Of a stretch of 37,559 nucleotides of DNA, positions 11,419 to 22,370 are shown in pieces. Position 1 is the first letter of the stretch, and each line of letters starts with the position of its first letter. The notes beneath the pieces were generated by a model. It was not told the origin of the DNA and ran no database searches. It saw only the letters and a program-made list of their open reading frames with translations. Source of the stretch: Blastomyces gilchristii SLH14081. Its lineage: Eukaryota > Ascomycota > Eurotiomycetes > Onygenales > Ajellomycetaceae. Location: the NCBI RefSeq assembly GCF_000003855.2, contig NW_003101626.1:1-37559 (forward strand). Reading direction: 5' to 3'. Made by a program: the position numbers and the translations under genes.

Positions 11419-14400
11419 TAATTATATAATTTAATAACTGAAAGAGATTCACTGAGTAAAGAATCCCTGATATATAAGATTGTCTGATAACTGATATTTA
11501 GTATTACCTGCAAGAGTAAGAGTTCTCTTACACTTTGAAGAATGATCTTGCTATATCTGAGTGTGAGAGCTATAGAACATGAAATACAATCTTATTCTCA
11601 GACTTAATTAGTTTCAAAGATTCAATTCACAGATTCAATGATGTACATGTTATATACAGTTAACTGATAAGAAGAAAACAGTGCATATAATTCTATCAAC
11701 TGATGTAAGAAGAACATTTCACATCTCTGATATAGAAGGACTAAATCTGCTTATGCATTAATAAGCAAAGAGAATGATTTACAAGACCTCATCTGAAAGT
11801 ATTCTGTATATCATACAGGACTTGAAAGTGAAGAAAATCAAGATAAAGAATATATAAGAGAACAAGTGTATAAAGAAACTTCTGAAGAAGTATAAAAAGA
11901 TCTTCTAAACAGATCTTTCATCAGAATTGCTACTGAAATGAGAATTTGTATATGAGATTAACATGAAAGATATGAAATCAGTCAATTAAAATGCATACTC
12001 TCTGTCACAGACATATCTTGAAGAACAGAAGTATCAGATCACGGACCTTTCAAAATATAATCTCATACAACTCTCATCAAGTGTGTGAGGTTTCTCAGTT
12101 CTATTTATGAAAAAGATAGATGAGAAGTGATAAATGTGTATTGATTATCAAGCACTTAACAAGCTTATGATCAAGAATAGATACTCATTACTATGAATTC
12201 AACAACAGTTGAATACAGTTGAAAATGTCTGATATCTATTAAAGATTAATCTTCTCTCAGAATATTGACAGATCTGTATAGATGAACTGTCAGTACTGCA
12301 AACTGCATTTAATATATAATAAGAGAAGTGTGAATTTCTAATAATGATATTCAGTCTGATAAATATGCCTGTCATCTTTCAAATGATGATGAATACAATT
12401 CTTTATAAATAGAATAGAATCTCATATCTTATATATCTAAATAACATTCTAGTCTTCTCAAACTTATATAATAAATATCTGAAGTATCTTGATAAAGTGC
12501 TTACAACTCTAACAGAGTATAAGCTCTATATCAAATCAATCAAGTATGTATTTGAAATGAAAGAGTTGAAGTTTATAAAATATGTGATAAGTGATAACTG
12601 TATACATCTCATTCTGAAGAAATTAAATGTTATAGCAAATTGACTGCAGCTGAGAAACATATATCATATATGATAATTTCTTGAATTGATCTCATACTAC
12701 TGCAGATTTATCAAGGATTTCACATGAATAGCTGCATCACTCTTAGATCTCTTAAGAGAAATGAATACTAATCTGCAGAAGAAGAAGTTTCAGTCAATTA
12801 TCTAAAATACTGTGTATAAAGAGGTCTTTCTCACACTGAGAAAACATGTAATAACATTCTCAGTACTTATTGAATTAGATTGTGATAAATCTTTCTATAT
12901 TAAGACAGATGTATCTGAATAAGCTATCAGAGACACTTTTCTACAGATGAGCAAGAACAGCAAGCTGCACTTAGTGACATATAATAGTAGAAAACTATTG
13001 AGCACTGAGCTCAATTACTCAGTATATGAAAAGGAATTGCTAGCAATTAAGTATGCACTGATGTTATGAAATAGATATATTAATAACAGATATATGACAA
13101 TAGTGATCATAGATTATAAAAGCCTTGTCTATCTACAATCAATAATAAAACCTTTCAAATACTTAGTATGTTGAATCTCAGAGTTTTAAGTATACAATCT
13201 TCATATTAAATACTGAAAGAAATTGAACACTGTGATGCCTGATGTAATCAGTTACAGACTCAATTTCATAGATAAGAGTTCTGTGAATCAGATATAAGAG
13301 AAGTCTGTATTAAACATACTAAGAGAATACAAGAAATCAGAATAAGTGAACATAATAATCTCTTACTTAGAGAATGATAAGATGTCGGATAATAAGTATT
13401 TTATAAAAGTGATAGAAGAGATGCTTCTGAACTTCAAGCTGAGAAAATTGAAAAATGATGTTATTTTTTATCACAATCTAGAGTATATGAAAGCTCTCTA
13501 TCTAGAACATTTATTTAGATGTGACTTAATAACTTACATATACAAGAAATTCAGTCACTTAGAAAGCTCTAAACTCATAAATGTACTTGAATTAAGAGTA
13601 TACTGACTAAGTATGATTGAGAACATTCAGATATACACTCACAAGTGTCTGAATTATCAGATTGTGAAAGAATCTAAGAAAGAATTAGAACATAAGAAAG
13701 TATAACATCAGATAGAATGTACAATACAACTATTCAAATAATGAGAAGTGAATCTTATAGATATATTACTGTGAACATTAAATAGAAATTATTGAATAAT
13801 CACTACTATTGACTACACTACTGACTGATCAGTTGTAAAAGCAGTTTCAGAGATAATAGAGAAGATAGTAATAAAGTTTCTATATAATGAGATCTATATC
13901 AAGTATGAAATGCTGTGTGAGATTCTAACTGATAATAATGTAAATCTTATAGAAGAAGCAGTGAGGTATTTCATAAGCCAGTTACAGATAAGATATTGTA
14001 GAACAATGTCATATCATCTGTGAATAAATAGAAAGATGAAATACTTGAATGAAATCCTGAGTAATATGCTGATGAAATATCTAGTGAGCAAGTCTACAAG
14101 ATTATGAGATGAATATCTCAGTCAGATACTATTAGTCACATGAATTCAGCAGCATGCAGTCTTCAAGTGTTCATCATTCTATCTGTTGTATGAACTGCAT
14201 TCACGCATCTCAGAGAATACTTCAGAAAAGATGAGAAAGAGAACAGCAGTTGTGAATGCAACAGTCACAGATGCAGCAGAAACAGCAGTTATAGATACAG
14301 TAGTATCAGTTGCAGACACAGCAGTCATAGACATGAAACTAAGATTGAAAGAGATCAGTCATGCATGTGTAAAAGCTAACAAGTTACTCCTGAACTGAGC

Positions 14401-15280
14401 AATTCAATTCAAAAGAATATGAGACTCACTAGTTAAGAAATTGAGTCTCAAGATAAGAATATAAGTTCTTGTATGTAATAAGAGTTCTGAGAAGTTTTAA
14501 TCTAGATAATTTAAGTTATATAAAATACTTAAATCACATTCTCTGAGAACATATACATTGAAAGAATCAGAGAAATAGATCTTACATAACTTAATAAATT
14601 ATTCATATCTTATGAAGACAAAGATACAAGATCTGAGTGAATTATAGTTATTCACAACACTATTATCAGTGTTGAAAAAGAAGAGACTTATAATTAAAAA
14701 GTCTTATGAAGTAAGAGAAATCATAGATACTTACAAATCAGATGATCTCACTTATTTCAATCTTTTCATAATTATAAGAAAAGAATGAGAAGTAATGAAG
14801 AAATCAGATGAATATCACACTTTAATAAGTTATAAAACTGTAGTCAGTTATATGATAATATGTTATAAACAGTGAATATAACATAGCAAAGAGCAGTCTC
14901 AGAGCAGCAGACTTACACATGAATCAGATTACAGAAGAAAAAGAAATTCAGAGTTGAATTTGACTGTTTATATCAGTTTAATTATAGAGATAACAGAGGA
15001 TGAAGCATCTGAAATATTTATAAATATGTAAGATTAAGTCATCTCAATCCCTGAAGACACTCAGAGATTGAGTGAGATTAGTTTCAATAAGCTGTTCACT
15101 GTAGTGATCTGAGTGAGTGAAGAGAGACAGTATAATACATGAGACAGAATCACAAGATGAAAGCTGCTAAACCTAGTCATTGAACACTGTATTATATAGA
15201 GATTGTATAAGAGTAGTGAGTAGCAGATAAAGAAAAAGTGTAAGAAAGAGAAGAGATAATGAATTGATTATTAACTGTAA
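11385..15280 (+). pseudogene. Gypsy1 (inner) pol: protease, RT, RNase H, integrase
   Basis: One frame with many stops and no visible frameshift. Protease region about 11390-11640, ending in the ILRLN.FQRF motif (family: ILGxxWL.R.NP). RT about 12050-12610: MCIDYQALNKLMIKNRYSL, then YLNNILVFS at 12434-12460, where both catalytic Asp of YLDD are Asn. RNase H about 12700-13330. Integrase about 13380-14560, with TIDYTTD at 13805 and ILTDNNVNLIEE near 13920 carrying the two Asp; then a Val/Asp/Thr-rich insertion (about 14240-14340) and a C-terminal domain with KLYKILKSHSLRTY. Cannot encode an active enzyme. Confidence 0.85.
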
Positions 15281-17250
15281 GAGTTAGCTGTAAAAGACAA
15301 ATGTTATTATACATATCTTATTCATTTTCATATATCACACATTTAATCTATTTTCAATATCACATCACCTGAAAAATGTTAAAAATAAAGAAAATCTCAA
15401 AACTCAAGATTCATAAGAAATTCAAGAGCTGTAAGTTACTCTCATAATAATATCATATATGTCTCTGATTTCTCTATCACTCTATGTATGACATCAATGT
15501 AATTTATCACAAGATTAACTGGAATGTCAATATAGAAATGTATATATGTGTGTGTAGAAAAATTAAAGAAGAGCACAGAACTTGCAGAACTAGAAGCTAA
15601 GACAGAGAGAACAGAGACAGAAGAAATCAAAGAAGAAGAAGATACAGAATCAGATAAATGACAGCAGAAGCTACTCAGAGCTGAATACTTATAACTCAGT
15701 ATATACACAACCTTCTCTGCAGAAGAGAAAGAGAAAGTGACAGAAGAAACTTAAAGATAAGAGAGAGTAGTCTCAGCAGTATGATTATCTTTAATTAGAA
15801 TAATCTCTGACACTGAAGCAACTAAGAATTATTATTAGTGTATAAAAACTGTAAAATCAGAGATGAAAATAGTATTTAAATGAACACTCACTGATCTTAG
15901 AGTTGTATATATAATTACAACATGTACAAGGCTTCTCAGAAAGAGAGAGAGAGACACAGAGAAATACAGAAAGTAGAACACAGCATGTGAACAGCTCATT
16001 CTTATAACAACATCTCAGATAAGATGTATAAGTCTCATATCTATGAGTGTAAAAGAGTATAATATCTGTATTTTCATTTCTGAAAACACAGATATCTTTC
16101 ACATGCATCACAAAGTTAAATACCAGATATCAGAGAATAGGCTGATACAGATCTACTATCTCAAAGAAATTTATCAGAGCAGATATACCTGTAATATTGA
16201 ATTTAACAGTTATGAAAAGTTTCTTGATATCTGTGAATATCACAACTTTATATATAATAAAACTCATAATAATTTTCTCTAAGAACAGGAAAATCAGCAT
16301 CAGAAAGAATAGATAAAAAAGAAAAAGACTTATGATTTTAACACTATTAAGAAGAGAAATGATTCTCTGATACAAATGAATAATTATCTTATCATGAATA
16401 TTTAAAATAAATATAATAATCAGCATCTGTGACTGAGCTTCAGATAGTTATATCATATACAGTCTTTATATAATAAATCATTTTAGAGGTTGATAAGAAG
16501 AATGAGAGTATATATACTGAGAAACATAATTTATCAAGTCTATATAACATCTTCTTGAAATAAGAAGAGCTGATAATAAAAGCAGAAGCAGCAGCAGAGA
16601 CAGAGAGAGAAGAAGTAGCAGAAGTAAGAGTCATGAGAACAGAGATAGTGAAAGTGAGAGAACTGAAAACAGGGAGAAGAATAGAAGATTGAGAGAGAGC
16701 AGCAGAGAGAGAAACAGCAGTAGAAGAGACAGAAGAGAATATAAGAGACTCAGTTATATATAGTATGAATAATTCCTTCATTATCATGTTCTTCAAGTTT
16801 TTGATCAATGATTCAATATTGAGATATTCACTATTATCAGTGAATGTGAATCTATCAACATGTGAAGATTCTATACAAATAAAAACAAACATTAGCATCT
16901 GTATTCATGCAAAATTACGTTAGAAAACATGATCAGAAGCTCACTGAGAAGAAAAATAGTTGAGAGTATATAAAAAGATAAAGAAGATGTGTTATTCATG
17001 ATAATATATTCTGATAATTGTTAGAAGAAAACAAGTCCTGATCACATTTCACAATGCATTACACTTACTGCTAATGAACTGCCTGATATAGACACTACAA
17101 TGATACTTATTGTGAGAATGAGAGATTATTGTCAGAAATGCATACAATGTAATAAATGAACTGATAAAAGATGTTGAATAGAAGAAGAAGAAGTAGACAT
17201 CTTGAATAAGATGATGATATTTGATGATGATGATGAAGAAGATGATTGAA
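15281..17250 (+). pseudogene. Gypsy1 (inner) extra coding-like region before the 3' LTR
   Basis: Sense-strand sequence without a recognised family. About 15540-15760 is an acidic, lysine-rich stretch in the pol frame (ELAELEAKTERTETEEIKEE). An open segment in the same frame covers 16043-16282. About 16560-16760, in the next frame, encodes Arg-Ser and Arg-Glu dipeptides (SRSSSRDRERRSSRSKS) like an RS domain. About 17110-17250 encodes a Cys-x2-Cys segment followed by EEEE and DDDDEEDD. The outer copy keeps the same features at 6250-4200. It may be a third ORF or a long pol extension. Antisense open frames here are probably compositional. Confidence 0.45.
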
Positions 17251-17423
17251 GAAAGGAAAAAGTGAGTGAATGAGTAATATAATATAGTGAAAGTTTCTTT
17301 GTGAGAGTGTATACAGAATGCTAGCTGAATCAGAGATAGGCTACACTATTGCAAGTACTAGTGGCGTGCTAATCTGCATGAAGCTAGAATGTATGTAATG
17401 ATTATGATCATGTAACTGAATCT

Positions 17424-17435
17424 GATGAGAGAGAA
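17424..17435 (+). other. Polypurine tract of inner Gypsy1
   Basis: GATGAGAGAGAA directly abuts the 3' LTR. This is the expected position and composition of the plus-strand primer. The outer copy has the corresponding TTCTTTCTCATC at 4023-4034. Confidence 0.65.
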
Positions 17436-17619
17436 TGTGATTCAGAAGAATGTATAATTATCAGATAATAACATAGCTGCTTCTGAACATGCTTACACTT
17501 CTGAACACACTTATGAATGTAAAGAGGCTCTAGCAGCCACTAATTAATTTAGATAATATATATAAGAAGCCGGCGTACACCTGTAATTGTACACTGGCTT
17601 AAGCAATCTTTGAATCACA
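17436..17619 (+). repeat. 3' LTR of inner Gypsy1
   Basis: 184 bp, TGTGATTCAG to GAATCACA, followed by the TSD TAAC at 17620-17623. More mutated than the 5' LTR in its first 40 bases. Confidence 0.92.
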
Positions 17620-17623
17620 TAAC

Positions 17624-18014
17624 ATTCAATTTCTCTGAGATGGGATGTATATAGTTATCACTCACTACATGTTCTATGAACTTTAACTCTTTCATTTCAA
17701 ACACATACTTTGTTGATTTGATGTAGAGCTTATACTCTGTCAGAGGTATAAGCACTTTATAAAGATACTTTAGATGTTTATTATATAAGTTTGAGAAGAC
17801 TAGAATATCATTCAGATATATGAGATATAAGATTTCATTCTGTTTATGAAGAATTATATTCATTATTATTTAAAAGATAACAGATGCATTTATCAGACTA
17901 AATGATATTATCAGAAATTTGAACTTTTCTCATTATATATTAAACATGATTCACAGTACTGATAGTTTATCTATACAGATCTGTCAGTATTCTGAGAGAA
18001 GATTAATCTTTGAT
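17624..18014 (-). pseudogene. Gypsy1 (outer copy) RT palm and thumb
   Basis: Resumes the outer element after the inner Gypsy1. The minus-strand open stretch 17863-17615 reads YLNDILVFSNLYNKHLKYLYKVL, the YLDD box with the first Asp changed to Asn, and continues KYVFEMKELKFIEHVVSDN (family: FLGHIVS). The open frame runs a few bases into the TSD of the inner element. The right end is the LINE target site. Confidence 0.82.
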
Positions 18015-18032
18015 ATTATTATTATTATTATT
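18015..18032 (-). repeat. (AAT)6 3' tail of the LINE
   Basis: (ATT)6 on the plus strand, that is (AAT)n at the element's 3' end, directly next to the TSD. A TAA-type tail in place of poly(A) is known for I-group LINEs. Confidence 0.8.
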
Positions 18033-18073
18033 CTTCAATTATAGATGTATGCAGTCAGAGACTATGACATCTA

Positions 18074-18096
18074 CCTGAGAACTAAAAGTTCTCAGG
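18074..18096 (-). other. Perfect hairpin in the LINE 3' UTR
   Basis: CCTGAGAACT, AAA, AGTTCTCAGG: a 10-bp perfect stem with a 3-base loop (as read on the plus strand), about 40 bases from the tail. It keeps GG/CC pairs in a region where most are lost. LINEs of the stringent type need a 3' stem-loop for recognition by their RT; a similar role here is an inference. Confidence 0.7.
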
Positions 18097-18385
18097 GTTT
18101 TTCCTATATCTACACAGTTAACTATTATACATTCATCAATTTCAGATATGTAAAATCAGAAAATTCCAGCCCAGAATACAAAAACTGTTTACAAATTGCA
18201 GTATTTTAACATCTTCTGATACTTTGAAACCATTTGACATGACAAAAGAAAAGAGAACAGAGTCTTAAAGATAGACACATTAAATAGATAGATAGAAAAG
18301 AATAGAAAGAAAAAGATAAAGTAAAATAATGAGAGACTGTAATGAAACAAATTATTAAAAGATAGTATATAGTGGTTTTAACAGA

Positions 18386-21300
18386 CTATATCTGATCAAT
18401 TTTCTCCTCTTCATATTCAGATATTTCTGAATTCAGTCATTTTCTTGTAGCTGCTTAAGTTTCTGATAGAAAGTCTATTAAGTATTTAATTCCTGTCTCA
18501 GTTGAGAATAAGAATCTCATATTTAATTGATTTAGATTGTACTTCTCTTTCAATCTGACTCTGAGACTATTGTATAATACATAGTGTATTACAATATACT
18601 CAGAATTCTCATTTGCATTGCAGAATGAGCATTCTATTGAATCAAATCTATCATCAAATCTTTATATATAAGATTTGAAATAGCCATATTCTAATTTCAG
18701 CTGTATTATAGATGAGAATATTTTCTTTTTACATTTAATTGAACAAGATTTTCACTTGGGTTTTATTTCAAATCTTGAATAATGTATACTCTTCTTTTAT
18801 TTCTACCAGCTTTCATTTCACTTGTCTAAACAAGATTCTTTTATTTTTCTCTTTATAAAAGACCAGGACACAATTTTTTGAACAGATCTGCTTAATTCTG
18901 AACCTTTGTTTACAGCTGAATCAGCCAATTCATTATCATGAATATTCATATGAGCAGGAACTCAGTTCAGATGAATTATCAGCTTTAATATTCTTCTCTT
19001 TTGAATTTTTAAAATGAAGTTTAAGATCAGTTTAAGATTCATTTAATCATTATAAATCTGACTATTTCTAAGTCTTTTTAAAGCAGCTTGACTATCAGAG
19101 AATATTCATATCTCTTTCAAACTATTTTCTCTTTTATGAGATTTTATTTTAATAAGTTTGAAATCTTTCACTATTACAAATAATTCAGCATCAAAGACTT
19201 CAGATTCACAGCCTAAATTTCAGAAATCTGAGATAAAATTAATATTATCTTCAGTATAAGCAATGCCTGTATCTAATCTATTCAAATTCTCATTTTTTGA
19301 GTCATCTGAATAAATCAGAATAGAGTCTTTTATATTGATTGTAGAAATTCTCTTTAAATGCTGTTCATATTCTTTCTCTTTAGATAGTTCACTTATTTAT
19401 AAGTTTATAAGAGATTCAAGCTTTTCTCTTCAGAGAGATAACTTCTCATGATCAACTTTTTCAATATTTAAAGAAGAAAATTAATTTTTAATCAGTGAGT
19501 ATAGTCTGTACAGTTGAGAAGACATTTTCTTTGAAGAATTATTTTCATTTCAATCAAGAAATCTATTTCAATTCAGTTCATTTTCAGAGTTAACTCATGA
19601 AAATCAGGAAGAGACTCTTTCTCTGATTATATGATTTAAGCTCATCTTTATAACTCTCAAAGTATAGTTCATATAGGTCTTTTCAAATCTAATAGCAGAA
19701 GGAAGAATTGAAGCTTCAATTTTTATTGCTTTAATAGGAGATGATTTGAATACTGTCAGAATTCTTCTCAAAGCTCTGTTTTACAGACTTTGAAAGAGTT
19801 CAGTGAAATTTTCTTGATTATTTCTTCAAACTTGAACTTCATAATCAGCTACTGAGATAATACAGACTATATATAACTATCTCATAGTCTGAAAGAATAG
19901 ACCTCTCTCTGTATTTAATAGTCTGATAATGTTATTCAATAGTCTTTCTATCTTGACAGTTCTTTATTAAATATAATATTTAAAATTCAACTTAGAGTTT
20001 AATCATACTTCTAATTATTTAACATTTAAACTGGGTTTAATCTCTCTATTTAAAAGAGTTAAAGATAGTTCTTTCTCATTGAATCTAGAAAAGAAATGAA
20101 TTAACTCAGTTTTATTCATATTAAATTAAATTTGATTGATATCTACTCTGACAAAGATTTTCTTTACAGCTTTTTCAATTACTTTCAAATTCTCTTTAAT
20201 AGTTTTTGAGCTGTAGACTAGACTAATATCATCTATATAACTTAGAGATCACACTATTTTCATATTTCTATCTTTGAATAGATATACAGTGTATATTGTA
20301 AATAAAATAAGTGAGATTGAAGATTCTTACAGCACTTCTATTTTTATCTCAGTCTTGTCTTATTTCATTTCATTGAAGAAAAGTTGTATGATTCTTTTAG
20401 ATATAAAACAGTTAACTTATTTTATTAGAGAAAGTAACAGTTTTAACATCTTTAAAGTCTGAATTAATTTTGACTTTGAAACATGATCAAATGCTTCTTT
20501 TATGTCAATAAAAACTACAGTTGAGACCAGATCTTCATGCTTTGCTATTTAAATATCATGAATAACTGAGAGAACAGTGTTAATTACAGAACATTATTTT
20601 CTATCTCTTATTTATTCACTGAATAAAAGAGAGTTATTAATAGAGCTTATAAAAGATAGTTAAGTAGCTATTATCTTTTTCAAAATCTTTTCTAGACAGT
20701 TTAATAGAGATATTTCTTTATATGACTTAGAAATTGAAGTTTTTCTATTAGGTTTTATAAGAATCACTTTAGTGACTTCTCTTCAGCATTCAGAATGATA
20801 TTCATTTGTTAAGAGATTGAAAAAGAGCTTAAAATATTCATTCTTTAAGTAGGAATATATATTTTGAATAATTAAGTGAGTAATTGAATCAGGTCCTGCA
20901 GCAGTTTTAACAGAACTTGAGAAGATAGCTGACTCTAATTCATCTTATATAAGATCAGGCTATTCTCAGTCATTTTCATTAATATAGTTCAGAAGTGATA
21001 TATTCTCTTTCTCTGAATCTGAATCTGAATCTGATGAGTTCTGAAAGAGAATTCTTATAAAAGCTTGACATTTTTTCTCAAAAGAGTTTGCTGTATATGA
21101 TTCATTCTGAAACTCATATTCTAAGACTGAAAGTTTTACTACACTTCTTGTTTTAATATAGTTAAAAGCTTTAAAAACTTTCTTCTCTTATGCTTCTTCA
21201 AGAAATTTATTTCAGCAGTCTGTTTTAGCTCTTTTAATATCTGAAAAATATTCATTTCTGACAGCTTTAAACTCTTTATCAGATATTACATCATTCTTTC

Positions 21301-22370
21301 AATCTCTTCTAGCAGTAGCTAATTCTTTCCTTTTAGATAAGATATTCTCATTTCATTAAGATTTTAAATACTTAGAAGATTTTCTCTTTGAAATATTATC
21401 TCTAACACTTATTAGAATAATAGATGTAATAAGCTTCACTCTATTCTCAAGTATTTCATTTGAGATATCTTGATCAGAATTTCAATATAGCTTATTCTGT
21501 CTTTCAGATTTTAACAGTTTTATACTTGCTTCAACTGCTTTTCAATCAGCTTTTTCAAACTTAAACTGATTAGAGAGAAGAGAATTTTCACTCATTTATT
21601 TTTCACTCAGTTCAATATCAAATTGAATAATCTCATGATCTGATTCTGATGTTTCATTTGAATCAATAAATCAGTTTATAAGTCTTCTTTTCATTAGATT
21701 TTATAATATGAAGCTTAGATCTATAATAGATTTCTGTTTCATATCTTTTCTAAAGAATGTTTATTAATCAGACTTATTAATCAAATCTATTGAATGCTCA
21801 AAGATTTATTCAATCAGATTATCAGCTCTCACTGCTCTCTTATATTCTGAATTTCATCAGAGATGATGTGTATTGAAATCTTCTATAATTATAGAGTTTC
21901 TTGATGAAGTTATATTCAGAAATTCTCTATCAATTATTCAGATATTATTATTCTTCTTCAATGACTTTTCATTATAGATATTTATAAGCTGTATAATATT
22001 AAACTCATTTTCTTTATCTATAATATCACTCAACAGAATATCAGAGTCAGACATGATATTAAATCTTAGATTAAATTAATATCTTGATCTCTTTCTTTCA
22101 TAGATCACTACTCTTGACTTTATCTCAGACTTTTGAGATAGAAAGCAGTAGTAGCTTGAATAAGAAATGATGTAATTTTACTCAGCATCAAAATTCAGTT
22201 TCTGAAGTAGTATAAAATTAACTTTTTATTCAAATATAATTTGAAGACAAGAATAAATACAATTTGAGTTTCTATTCACATTATTTTGAATAAATGTGAT
22301 TTTTAAAGAGTTTTTAAACTTTTTTTATTGTTTTTGTTATATATTCATACTAAAAGAGAGTAGAGATAGA
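18386..22370 (-). pseudogene. LINE ORF2: APE endonuclease, RT, RNase H
   Basis: One minus-strand frame from about 22370 to the stop at 18386-18388. Three landmarks I checked (22181, 20237, 18917) are in phase, so damage is by stop codons, not indels. Endonuclease: ITFIQNNVNRNSNCIYSCLQ, LLQKLNFDAE (family LLQE), EDFNTHHL (family GDFNxH), IDLSFI, SDHEIIQFDI near 21630. RT: GPDSITHLIIQ, VVFIDIKEAFDHV, and YIDDI at 20239-20225 with both catalytic Asp intact. RNase H: SDDSKN, FDAELFVI, FSDSQAALKRL, VPAHMNIHDNELADS near 18960-18917. A C-terminal CxxC...H segment lies near 18640. The start codon is uncertain. Confidence 0.88.

Larger units (their letters stand above)
9310..17619 (+). mobile_element. 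Inner Gypsy1 LTR retrotransposon, complete, 8310 bp
   Basis: A plus-strand Ty3/Gypsy element inserted into another copy of its own family. It has 184-bp LTRs, a 4-bp duplication TAAC (9306-9309 and 17620-17623) and a purine tract directly before the 3' LTR. Order is leader, gag, protease, RT, RNase H, integrase, then about 2 kb of extra coding-like sequence. Hand alignment of the two LTRs gives about 28 differences in 184, nearly all transitions, consistent with RIP-type mutation rather than slow drift. No large internal deletions are evident. Confidence 0.92.

Noticed and set aside
14186..14398. Apparent separate small ORF
   Set aside because: It is in phase with the Gypsy1 RT and integrase and is part of pol between stop codons.
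15857..16111. Antisense frame similar to 5356-5607 in the outer copy
   Set aside because: Similarity follows from the DNA homology of the two Gypsy1 copies. The sense frame is in phase with pol, so I see no reason to call an antisense gene.
16440..16898. Open minus-strand frame of 152 codons, with a related plus-strand frame at 4548-5024 in the outer Gypsy1
   Set aside because: Both are antisense to the element. The sense strand here is purine-rich and encodes RS-type repeats, which leaves the antisense frame without stops by composition. The two antisense products are Ser-rich and diverge at many positions. Kept as a possible alternative only.
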